A stretch of DNA of 64,000 nt from Lineus longissimus (Eukaryota > Nemertea > Pilidiophora > Heteronemertea > Lineidae). The notes beneath the pieces were generated by a model. The model saw nothing but the letters and a program-made list of their open reading frames with translations, was not told the DNA's origin and made no database searches. Location: the NCBI RefSeq assembly GCF_910592395.1, contig NC_088316.1, forward strand, positions 10,232,001 to 10,296,000, read 5' to 3'. This document shows positions 1 to 8,698 of the stretch, piece after piece; the stretch's first letter is position 1; every line of letters begins with the position of its first letter. A program made the translations under genes and the position numbers.

Positions 1-147
1 ATTACTTATTAATTGACATTTTATCTACGGAGGCTCATCAGGGACCTAAACTATGGAAAACATCTTTGTCACTGTTTCACTCTGTTCTCTCCATCTGACC
101 AGATTTGATTGTCCAAATTGATAGGAATTGCACAATTGGGTAATTTC

Positions 148-1192
148 TCACTGCTTGCATACCTCATATCGCGTATTGCCCCCACGGGCTGCAATGAGCG
201 CTGCAATTCGTCGGGACATGCTTGTAACGAAGCTTTGTATCCTTCGTTGGGGGATTTCGCCCCAAATACGGACAATTGCATCACCAAGGTCGGCAAGGTT
301 CTGAGGCTGAGAGGGTCCAAATTTTCGAGTTCTCTGTCGATATGGTCCCACAGGTGCTCTATGGGGTTCATATCCGGGCTGTAAGGAGGCCAGTCCAGAC
401 GGTTGACGTCTTGTTCGTGCAAGAAATTGTTCACTATTGCTACTCTGTGGGGTCTGGCGTTTTCGTCTGCTAGTGTCCAGTTGTTGCCGAAGTGGGCCCT
501 TGCTTCTGGCAGCACGTGATCTCGGAGGATCTCCAAGTAGAGGAGACCGTTTACATTTTGCTCTAGGACGCGGACTGCAGTCTTTCCATGATAACGAATG
601 GCGCCCCAGATATGGACTGAACCACCTCCAAATGGAATACGCAGGCCCACACAGTCTTCCCGAGGCTGCTCGCCTGGTAATCGACGAACTCTGACCCTGC
701 CATCAACACGGAACAGCAAGAAACGGGACTCGGCACCAAAGACGATGTGGCGCCACATTTCGTCCGGCACGTCAGCATGCGCTCTCGCCCACAGAAGCCG
801 TCGACGTTTTGCCGCATCTGTCAATTTTAGACAGACTACCTGCCTTCTTGCATGATACCCGGCAGCAATCAGCCTACGGTTTACCGTTGTCCGACTAGCG
901 TCAACATTATCCAGGTTGTGCCAGTCATAGCGCAGCTGTGTCGTCGTTTTCTTACGATCTGCACGGCAACGACGCAAGAGATGACGGTCGTTTCTTTCAT
1001 TAATTTAGAGATGCGAGGACGACCAGTAGATCTCCCAACGTTAACATTACCGTCCTGCCGCCACTTCGAAATCCACCTTTGCACCGTCCTTTTCGAAAGT
1101 CCCATCACTTCGGCGATGGCGCCCAGACCTTGCCCGCTGCGTCACCTGCCAATGGCCTCACCTCGCTGAATTTGGCTGTACGGGCCGGGCAT
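148..1192 (-). pseudogene. Tc1/mariner-like transposase, inactivated
   Basis: This is a relic of a Tc1-like DDE transposase, which would cut and paste its own element. Reading on the minus strand, a start at 1192 (MPGPYSQIQRGEAIGR) leads into a helix-turn-helix (MGLSKRTVQRWISKW) near 1110-1065. The catalytic core follows in another frame: FGAESRF, DENARPH and PPYSPDMNPIEHLWD near 360-420. The C-terminus (IAARGGNTRY near 160-190) is in yet another frame. At least two frameshifts therefore separate the parts, with an in-frame stop near 1143. The first catalytic aspartate, expected in the usual D-E-S-R-F context, is alanine here, and the second position reads E-N instead of D-N, so the protein would be dead even if in frame. 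Total length is about 350 codons, normal for the family. No convincing terminal inverted repeats were found; only a short AATTGACAT match pairs 11-19 with 1388-1396. Confidence 0.88.
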
Positions 1193-1439
1193 GACAAGTT
1201 CTGCATTGGCTGGTCAAGAAAATCCAATAGGATTGCGTTGGTTAACCAGGAGAATGCACGAACACCTAGTCGGCTGTATACTAGGCATAGGACCGAAAGG
1301 ACATGGTCAGCAGAAACACTCCTTTTATAGTGTCTTATTACATCACACGACTGCCATACCCTGTGACGAAATTGAATTAGGTCACTCATGTCAATTTCAA
1401 TCTAAGAATGAAAGAAACCTGACCATGATTGTGGAGAAA

Positions 1440-2547
1440 TATGGATATAAACCTGAAACTCACAATTTTCTATAGGGGTGACAACCATTTTGCCCAACAG
1501 TGTATTAAATTGTTTAAGCTTCTCCTGAAGAGGGGGCTTTGCCCTTTGGTTGCACGGTTTCTTGCAAACTTGTATACATGTCAATCAGTAAGAATTAAAT
1601 GGGATGACTACATCACCAAGTCTTTCCTTGTTAAAAACGGTGTCAAGCAAGGCGGGGTTTTGTCCCCATTCTCTTTAATGTTCATATAGATGAGTTAAAA
1701 GAACCTCAAGTCTACTAGGCTGAGGTGCCACATTGGTGATGTATTTGTAGGGGCATTCGCTTACGGAAACGACATTATTCTGCTAGCACCGACTTTGATG
1801 TCTCTCAAACATTTGTTGAGGGTAGCAGATGAATTCTCTGTAGAATATAGTATAACCTTTAATGCACTTAAGAACAAATTTCTCGTCTTCGGCAGGGCAA
1901 TAGACAGATATCTAGAACTTACTGTTAATGGTGTAACTATGAGGGCAAGTAGGTGTGAGAATCATCTTGGAGTTTCGTTTGGGCCGGATGCGGACATGGT
2001 TCGGGTAGATAACAGTATAAATGATCTTTATAGGAAGACCAATAGCTTACTAGCACAATTTTGCTATGCTAACTCCGAAGTCAAGTATTTCCTGTTTAAA
2101 CGTTTTTGTATGCCACTGTATGGTTGTTTGATGTGGAATTTGTCGAAAACATACATGGAGAGATTCTATACTGCGTGGAGGAAGTGTGTCAGAAGGGTTC
2201 TGAATATTCATCATCGAACACACAACAATTTAATAAATTTGATAGTAGATGAGATGAGTATCGACACGCAAATAGAACAGCGACTCTTGAACTTTCATGC
2301 CTCTCTTTCGAAAAGTGATAACCTGTATGTTAAGATGTGCCTAAGAATTGCAGCTAATGGCGGCATGTCATCTCTGGCCATTAGCCACCGTCATATAATG
2401 CATAAGCAGGCCAATCCCAAACCTGAGGTAGACCAACAGGTACTACAGAGAAGCCGAGCAATCTCAGAATTCATAACTTTAAGGGACGAATTATACACCG
2501 ACCGGCAAGAGGTCACCGAAATTTTAGAGTATCTTTGTGCAAACTAA
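1440..2547 (+). pseudogene. LINE (non-LTR retrotransposon) reverse transcriptase, 5'-truncated
   Basis: This is the C-terminal half of a LINE reverse transcriptase, which copies element RNA at a nicked target. The motif VKNGVKQGGVLSPF (about 1630-1675) is RT block 4. It is followed by two in-frame stops (1687-1689 and 1696-1698). The catalytic box, expected to read Y-x-D-D, is YGND at 1762-1773, so the active site is damaged. From 1795 the frame is open to 2547 and shows the usual RT thumb and C-terminal features (ENHLGVSF, then LYGCLMWN with a downstream AWRKCVRRVLN). No endonuclease or ORF1 is present, which is the normal result of 5' truncation at insertion. The jockey/CR1-like group fits best, but I cannot place the clade. 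The 3' end runs into the GTACAGG-rich foldback arm. Confidence 0.85.
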
Positions 2548-2610
2548 ATTCTTAAACTTCTTTCTGTATTCCTGTAAACACACTGCATTCATGGAATCTA
2601 GGTAATAAAT

Positions 2611-3535
2611 GTACAGGAAAAAAAGGTACAGGAAAAAAGGTACAGAAAAAGGTACAGGAAATAAAAGTACAGGAAATAAAGGTACCGGAAATAAAGGTAC
2701 CGGAAAAAAGGTACTGGAAAAATAGGTACACAAAATTGCATAAATAGGTAAAAAAGTACACAATTTTTTTTGGAATAGTATTTGAATTCTCTCTTTTTCT
2801 ATTCATAACTTTGACTTTATTTGTAGCGTAGGCATTGCATAGGCCTTAGAAATAGGTATATAAAATTTCCAGTATACCGCTATTGTTTTCAATAGTCAAA
2901 ACACGGCTATCAAGATCAGGATGACTGTAAAGATTCTAGGACAAATCCCTCTGCAAAAGGGTTAACTGATAAATGTACCAATGTTCAAGTTAATAGAGAC
3001 CCATGCAGTAGTTACGAAATGTGCCCCCGCCAAAAGACGACAGACACTTCGCCATAGCAAAAGCTCACCCACCCCCTGGTTCGAACGAAAGCTCACCTCT
3101 CAGAGAGGTGGGTGAGCCTTTGTTATGGCGAAGCATCTGTCGTCGGTTAACGGGGCTTTATTGACTTGAAAATTGGTACATTGGTTGCCCAATGTGAAAA
3201 TAAATGTTTGCCGAAGTGAATAATAATAATACGAGATATTTCCATACATAAGGGGGCATCTCAAGTATTCAGAACTTAGGCGTACAATTACTTTCCCATA
3301 CTTATGGGGGTCTATTTTAAGGCACCACCTTAGTCACAGAAGAAGAAAAAAGGGCAAGAAAAGATAAAGACATAGGCCGAGTCTGAACCAGTTGAAGAGA
3401 ATAATATTCTTTAAAAGATTGTGTACCTTTTTTACCTATTTATGCCATTTTGTGTACCTTTTTTTCCGGTACCTTTTTTTCCGGTACCTTTATTTCCAGT
3501 ACTTTTATTTCCTGTACTTTTATTTAGAGTATGAA
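2611..3535. repeat. Long foldback element with nested palindromes
   Basis: The left arm (2651-2766) and right arm (3418-3533) are inverted copies made of GTACCGGAAATAAA-like short repeats ending in TAAATAGGTAAAAAAG. Inner arms also pair: 2972-3003 with 3155-3188 (AAATGTACCAATGTTCAAGT type) and 3023-3070 with about 3110-3157 (CGACAGACACTTCGCCATAG type). At the centre, 3095-3111 is a perfect CACCTCTC/GAGAGGTG palindrome. No open frame of note lies inside. This is a non-autonomous foldback or MITE family member, probably one element nested in another. Confidence 0.8.
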
Positions 3536-3780
3536 ATAAACACATATACATAACTATAAAGCTACATGTAGGCTCTTCATTGTCATCTATATCATCTATA
3601 CAATAAGAGAGGAAGTCCGATTCTGTGATGAACTCCTTCTAGAGATTGAAAACAGCGACAGCAATTTGGTAACTATCTGTGAGTGGATAGAACTGCCAGT
3701 GAGGTTTTAGGCATGTGAAATTGAAGAAATTTACATGTAAAATGTGCTTTTGACAAGGAAATCCTTTGTTGAGCTGCACA

Positions 3781-3846
3781 TTCTATTTTTAGACATAGGG
3801 AAGCCCACTGGATTCTATTTTTAGACATAGGGAAGCCCACTGGATA
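3781..3846. repeat. Direct duplication of about 32 bp
   Basis: The sequence TTCTATTTTTAGACATAGGG plus GAAGCCCACTGGA occurs twice in immediate succession. It lies just upstream of the Helitron remnant. Confidence 0.8.
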
Positions 3847-3963
3847 ATCCTGACACCTGGCTGTAGGAGGTTGGAACTAATAGTCTCGCACACAGGTAAG
3901 TACCTTTAGAAGTGCACTGTTGTTGCCTTCATATTAATCCAGTGTGCAAGACTTTTTGTTCCT

Positions 3964-4920
3964 CTGCAAAGACATGGTTGCCAAATACTCCCTGTAGTCA
4001 AAAACGGCACCAAATCCAACATCATCGACGCGACGTTGAAGAAATCCTACCTATGGCAAAACATACAAATACTACGCCTCCAAACGAACATGCGTGCAAC
4101 ACTGAGTTCAAACGAGGAACCACAGCAATTCTCCGACTTCCTCATGACCATTGGCGACGGCAAATACCCTGTTACTGAAATACCAGATAAAATCACATTA
4201 CCGAAAAACATCCGCACAACAGACTCATTAAGTGATTTGATCCACACCATCTACGCAGATATCCAAACCAACTACAGGAACAAACAATGGCTCCTTGAAA
4301 GAGCTATCCTCGCGCCACTCAACAACACTGTCAACCAGATCAATCACGAAGTCATCAGCGCATTCCCAGGCCAAGAACTTAAATACACCGCCATCAATAA
4401 GACGCTCACAACAGACGAAGCAGTCCACTTCCCGACAGAATTCCTTGATTCTTTGGATATACCAGGACTCCCACCACACACCCTACGGCTAAAAAAAGGC
4501 TGCCCAGTGATCATTCTTCGTTCTCTCAACCCGCCGCATATCACGAACGGAACACGCTGCACGATCTTCAAAACATACCCAAACGTCCTAGAGGTCACAA
4601 TCCTAAACGGCCCATCTTCAGGAGAAAATGCCTTCATACCCCGAATTCCACTGGTACCATCAGACAGCGACCTGCCATTTAAATTCCAAAGGCTACAGTT
4701 CCCGATGCGCCCATGCTTTGCGATGACAATAAACAAGGCCCAAGGCCAAACATTCCAGTCCATAGGCATTGACTTACAAGAAGATGTATTCTCACATGGG
4801 ATGTTATATGTGGCTCTCTCTAGAGTTGGATCCGCTACTGGACTCACCCTGCACACACCCAGATGTCCAACTAGAAATGTTGTCTTTCACGAAGTACTAC
4901 AAAGCACATCGAACACATAA
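3964..4920 (+). pseudogene. Helitron Rep/helicase, C-terminal helicase half
   Basis: This is the last ~300 codons of a Helitron RepHel protein, a rolling-circle transposase fused to a PIF1-family 5'-3' helicase. Similarity begins near 3982 at QILPVVKNGTK, the region after helicase motif II. LRLQTNMR (about 4072) follows. Near the C-terminus are AMTINKAQGQTF (about 4720) and HGMLYVALSRV (about 4796), the PIF1/RecD motifs V and VI. The frame from 3982 to the TAA at 4918-4920 has no stop, so this half is well preserved. The Rep (HUH) domain and helicase motifs I and II are missing upstream, so the element is 5'-truncated or interrupted. It ends 59 bp before the Helitron terminus. Confidence 0.9.
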
Positions 4921-4950
4921 ACAACAACCCGGACTTGCCACCCTCCACAG

Positions 4951-4979
4951 ACCCACCCATCGGGTGGGTATTTTGCTAG
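4951..4979 (+). mobile_element. Helitron 3' terminus (hairpin plus CTAG)
   Basis: An 8-bp stem (ACCCACCC, 4951-4958, paired with GGGTGGGT, 4962-4969) with a 3-nt loop is followed by ATTTTG and CTAG (4976-4979). The next base is T. This is the classic Helitron 3' end (stem-loop, short spacer, CTRR, insertion between A and T), so the element boundary can be set at 4979. Confidence 0.92.
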
Positions 4980-5055
4980 TAATACTATAAGGCGACTCGA
5001 TAAAGTGCCATTTGGGGGTAGTGTTTCGTCTCGAAATTTTGCACGTTTGCAGGTG
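4980..5055 (+). repeat. Dispersed repeat, copy 1 (flank of Helitron)
   Basis: Beginning with TAATACTATAAGGCGACTCG, this ~70-bp stretch is almost identical to 15657-15730. The homology fades after the shared CTCGAAATTTTGC. Its left edge is exactly the Helitron end, so it probably belongs to the Helitron target rather than to the Helitron. Confidence 0.8.
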
Positions 5056-6046
5056 ATATGTTATCCTGATGCAACGTTATGTTTATTTTCGAAAATTTAC
5101 TTCAGCGGAGCAGTAATGAGGGATTTTTAATTGGACACTGTCAATTCTCCTTACCATTCACAGAAGCCAAGTCACAGCTGTTTAGTTATGCAGGGGCTTA
5201 ATCAATTACCTGCACTCCCTGTGGGGTGGCTAACATTACCTGTTGAACGGCTGGCTGTAGGGGGATGATTGGAACAGCCTGTACCTGTTGACCTGCTGAA
5301 CTAATGTTAATGTTATTTTCAATCCACGATTGCAGGTCACCTTATGTTCGAGATTTCGCGGAGAAAGAAATTGTAAACAAACGTGTGCAGTTCAAATGTA
5401 AATAAAAATGTATTTTTGGTACTTTCGGTTGCTGGACTTGGGTTTTCCCGCAGTAAGGAGCTGGGTCAAATTGGTGGTCTATTGTTTATGGGTGCTGTGT
5501 TAGCCAGAGCTAGCCCTTGATTATGAAGGGATTTTCAAATGAAGGTTACCATGGTCTGTTTATGTGCTCACCACAGCTTTCAATAATTGATCTGAAGAGG
5601 CGCGCTGAACCTGAAATGGCCTTATCAAGGAGCTGCTCACGATGCTGAGCGTCTAGCGTGCCTGTCGAGTAAGTGCCTTGCCTAAGACCTGGCTACATGT
5701 AGGAGGAGCACGCATTTTAAAGTTATAGTAGTGATAGTGCAATTGGTTCGAGCCATTTGGAGGCCGACATGTGAAGGCCTATCTGGGTACTCCTTCTTCT
5801 CCGTATAAAAAGGCGCATATTGCTGACTAAGGAACGAGACATTGCCTCATCATCTCTATCGGACCAACTGATATACTTTTATATGCACGCATACAGCACG
5901 CCACAGCTAGGTCTGAGTCTGTGGACAAATGGTTGGTTTAATTTGTCTCTTCGATATGGCTCCTTTGATATTGCATCATATTTTCATTGCAATTCAATCT
6001 ATTCAAGGTATAGCCCATATGAACCTGCCTGCGCCACGGGTGCTAG
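5056..6046. other. Intergenic, no gene recognised
   Basis: No credible coding region was found. A TATA-like stretch (GTATAAAAAGGCGC near 5804) precedes a 106-codon open frame with no family likeness, which I do not call as a gene. Confidence 0.6.
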
Positions 6047-7137
6047 CAACTCAATGTTTCTATGGATATTTCTTAATATATCGTATATATATAGCTCGGT
6101 AATTTTATTGAAAATGTTTGTAGTTGATTTAAATGTTTGAATGGTTTAAAAACAAAATTTTTCGAAGCGAGGTCAACAGGGTCAAAAGAAATAGTTTTTT
6201 GCGCCAATTATGTCGGCAATGGCAGATTTGAATTAGGATTCGAGTCGATTCTTTTGGAAGCCGAAAGTGCGGATGCACAGGGCAATTAGTGCATTTAGAA
6301 AGCTCCACCGACTGATAGTCAAACCATTCCCTGGAGAGCTCGAAAACCTGGAATCAGTGTGTACTAATTCAGCTTGAAAAGTTCGCGGGTGAAAGGGTTT
6401 TCTTCATCATGATATTGATAATGATAATGATAATAATCAGATAATGATGATGGTTTAAGAGCGCTGGCGGATCCATGAACTGGAAGAAGAGGGAGCGTGC
6501 ACTGCATTTCTCATCAAAATTGCTGCACTACAGGTGGGTTCCAAAATTTCATGGTCAATTTCAAAGATTCTATAACAACCAGGCGGCGTGCCTCTGGTGC
6601 AACCCCTTGGATACTCGCCTGATAAACGTTCATGGATGAAAGTAGAAAGAAAGCTTTTTAAAAAAACGATATAAGATTCGCCAGGGTTTGAATCTAATTC
6701 GAATCCGCGCCTGATAAACGTTCATGGATGAAAAAAATGGAAAGAAGACCTTTTTAAAAAAACGAAAAAGCTCATTCGCCGGGGTTCGAACCCGTGACCA
6801 CCCAATCTAAAGCGCAGCGCTCTAACCGCTGAGCTATCAGGTCGTTCATGTTTGACGTGAGATATTCGGCAATCTGAAGACAGGCCTTAGGGTACGCGGC
6901 ATTGTGGCTAGGTCACGCTGGCGGAAGAGTAATTGGGTACAAATAGTTCCAAGGTAACCGTATAAGTCAATATTACTATAGATATTTCTTAATATGGTAT
7001 ATATATAGCTCGGTGATTTTATTGAAAATGTTTGCAGTTGATTTAAATGTTTGAATGATTTAAAAAAAATATTTTTCGAAGCGAGGTCAACAGGGTCAAA
7101 AGAAATAGTTTTTGGCGCCAATTATGTCGGCAATGGC
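6047..7137. repeat. Tandem ~0.9 kb repeat array, left part (1.2 units)
   Basis: One full unit (6047-6973) is followed by the start of a second unit (6974-7137), which matches its first ~160 bp. The unit begins ACTATAGATATTTCTTAATA. It runs through a block ending GGTCAACAGGGTCAAAAG, a GATAAT microsatellite, and a block shared with the copies at 14-15.6 kb. It ends in a tRNA-like module on the minus strand. The second unit stops abruptly at 7137, where foreign sequence begins. The array resumes at 14045. Confidence 0.88.
6772..6844 (-). repeat. tRNA-like SINE head, copy 1
   Basis: On the minus strand this reads with an A box (TAGCTCAGCGGTTAGAGCG) and a B box (GGTTCGAACCC), spaced as in a tRNA. 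The acceptor ends do not pair, so it is not a working tRNA. A second, weaker B-box-like block (GATTCAAACCC type, about 6678-6700) follows downstream with a repeated tail, so the module looks like a dimeric tRNA-derived SINE. Its two internal boxes could drive RNA polymerase III transcription. Confidence 0.8.
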
Positions 7138-7463
7138 GCCATCTAAACTCGACTTTCCGAGTTCGCGCATGCGCAGTTTCATTATTTGCACTTGGGTTTG
7201 CAAGTTTTTGCCGCCGAATCTTCTTTGTGAGCCCCCTTTCCATTGGTTTATTCCCCGATAACGTACTTCCACCTGCGCAAAGAAGATGCAGAACGCGAAA
7301 TTTTGATCGTGGGAATTTCGGATTGACGGTGGGAATCTCGAGATATTTCGCTTTGAAGAACGTGTTTTTTCGCCATATTTAGGAGTTTTTACGGCTACAA
7401 AGTATATCAAATAAGTTGTCTATTAGCATACGAATCATTGTGTGTGTATAAAGTAGAAGGACA
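7138..7463. other. Left flank of BEL insertion, unassigned
   Basis: This 326-bp stretch is not part of the tandem unit and not part of the LTR element. It opens with a small palindrome (AACTCG..CGAGTT at about 7146-7163). A 104-codon minus-strand open frame crosses its left boundary into the repeat array, so I do not treat it as a gene. It probably belongs, with 13556-14044, to an older insertion that the BEL element entered. Confidence 0.5.
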
Positions 7464-7468
7464 AAGTG
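7464..7468. repeat. Target-site duplication (AAGTG), left
   Basis: AAGTG lies directly before the left LTR and recurs directly after the right LTR (13551-13555). A 5-bp duplication is usual for BEL/Pao elements. Confidence 0.92.
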
Positions 7469-7661
7469 TGTTGGGAACAGATTATAGTCACCGCCAATAG
7501 CTGGTCTATTGGAGTTATTGAATGTCTTTTAGAAACATGTATTTCTGAATTATGTAACTATATCACATGTTCATTCTGACTCGAGTCTAGTAATAAATCA
7601 GTTGAAGTTTTACATAGAACTGGGTGGTCGTTATTCCCTTAGAACCTGGGCATCCCCGACA
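7469..7661 (+). repeat. BEL/Pao 5' LTR
   Basis: The LTR begins TGTTGGGAACAG and ends CCCCGACA, giving TG...CA termini. It matches 13358-13550 over its 193 bp as read by eye. An AATAAA sits within it near 7592, a candidate polyadenylation signal. Confidence 0.95.
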
Positions 7662-7680
7662 TTTTGGTGCCGTGACTAGG
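7662..7680 (+). promoter_or_regulatory. Primer-binding site
   Basis: TTTTGGTGCCGTGAC directly follows the 5' LTR. TGG followed by a sequence complementary to a tRNA 3' end is the expected minus-strand primer site. I do not assign the tRNA. Confidence 0.75.
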
Positions 7681-7700
7681 TCCAGGACTCTCTCTCGAAG

Positions 7701-8072
7701 ATGGCAACGCACACTAGAATTCGCAAGTCAAGAGGCGCGTACCGCGGACAAATCTCGAAGTCCATCACGAAAGCCGAAACGATCACCAGTATAGAATTAA
7801 CAGAAGACCATCTAGATCAACTCACAGCAGTCGAACAACATATAACTAAGGCATTCGAGCAAGTTAAGAAGTTAGATGCTGAGCTGCTTGAAATTACTAA
7901 GGACGACGACGTAGCAGAGGTAATCGTAGAGGCTGACGACCATAACGCTGAAGTTGAGGAATACCTCCTGAAACTCAAAAGACATATTGAGAGACAAACA
8001 CACAAAAAAAGCCAACGCCCACTCCCGCAGTTGTACCACCGAAGGCGAAGACCGTCCGACTTCCTAAACTAA
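7701..8072 (+). pseudogene. BEL/Pao gag, N-terminal part
   Basis: It begins MATHTRIRKSRGAYRG about 40 nt after the LTR. Helical, charged sequence follows (for example HLDQLTAVEQHITKAFEQVK), typical of BEL gag N-termini. The true frame is lost near 8000-8010, at an A-rich run (CACAAAAAAAG). After that the frame of the downstream gag and pol continues at about 8045 (KTVRLPKLSLASFDGD), so the last ~20 residues of this open frame are a frameshift artefact. Confidence 0.8.
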
Positions 8073-8560
8073 GCCTAGCGTCATTCGATGGGGATTTACT
8101 CAAGTGGTAGAGCTTTTATGACAGTTTCGCAGCATCGGTGCATAGTGACCCAGACTTAGACGGTTTCCATAAATTCCAGTACCTAAAGGCTCAGCTTACA
8201 GGAGAAGCATCTCGTGTTATTCAAGGACTAGCATTAACTAATGCAAACTATGCACACGCCCTGGAACTATTACGAAACCGTTACGGACAACCGCATAAAC
8301 TTTCTAGTGCATACATGAAAGCTTTATGGGACCTCCCTAAGCCAAGTGGTGAATTCACTGGATTACGTCACTTCTATGACACTCTTGAAATTCTTATTCG
8401 TGGATTAGATACCCTGGGAAAGTCAGAGAATACCTACGGTGACCTGTTAGTACCTATCGTCCTTGAGAAGCTTCCAGGATCTATTCGACAACAATTGGCA
8501 AGAACCCACGGTAGTAGTGATTGGAAGTTGAAAGACTTACGAAAGAATCTTTTGAAATAA
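8045..8560 (+). pseudogene. BEL/Pao gag, DUF1759-type domain
   Basis: The frame carries a DUF1759-like retrotransposon peptide: LPKLSLASFDGDLLKW, a TAG stop at 8108-8110, then FYDSF, HSDPDLDGFHKFQYLKAQL and YGQPHKLSSAYMKALWDLP. It ends with TAA at 8558-8560. It is in the same frame as the pol region from 8699. A second TAA (8648-8650) lies in the linker, so three nonsense codons separate this frame into pieces. Confidence 0.85.
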
Positions 8561-8698
8561 ATCGAAGCTATTGAAGAAGGAAATGTGACCAGTTACACAA
8601 CTCCCAGTGCTATCTCGTCTTCAACTGCAGCTTTCCATACGGATACATAACCGTTTCATAAGACATGCGCATTCTGTAAGGACGCTTCACATAATTCG

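Noticed and set aside
1-1400. Terminal inverted repeats of the Tc1-like element
   Set aside because: Only a 9-bp AATTGACAT match at 11-19 and 1388-1396 was found, with no extension. Too weak to define element ends.
5820-6140. 106-codon plus-strand open frame after a TATA-like box
   Set aside because: It extends into the tandem repeat unit and shows no family features.
6772-6844. tRNA gene on the minus strand
   Set aside because: A and B boxes are clear, but the acceptor strands do not pair and the same module recurs at 14541 and 15457 in a repeat unit. It is a SINE head, not a working tRNA.
7096-7410. 104-codon minus-strand open frame
   Set aside because: It crosses the boundary between the tandem repeat and the inserted sequence and has no recognisable domain.
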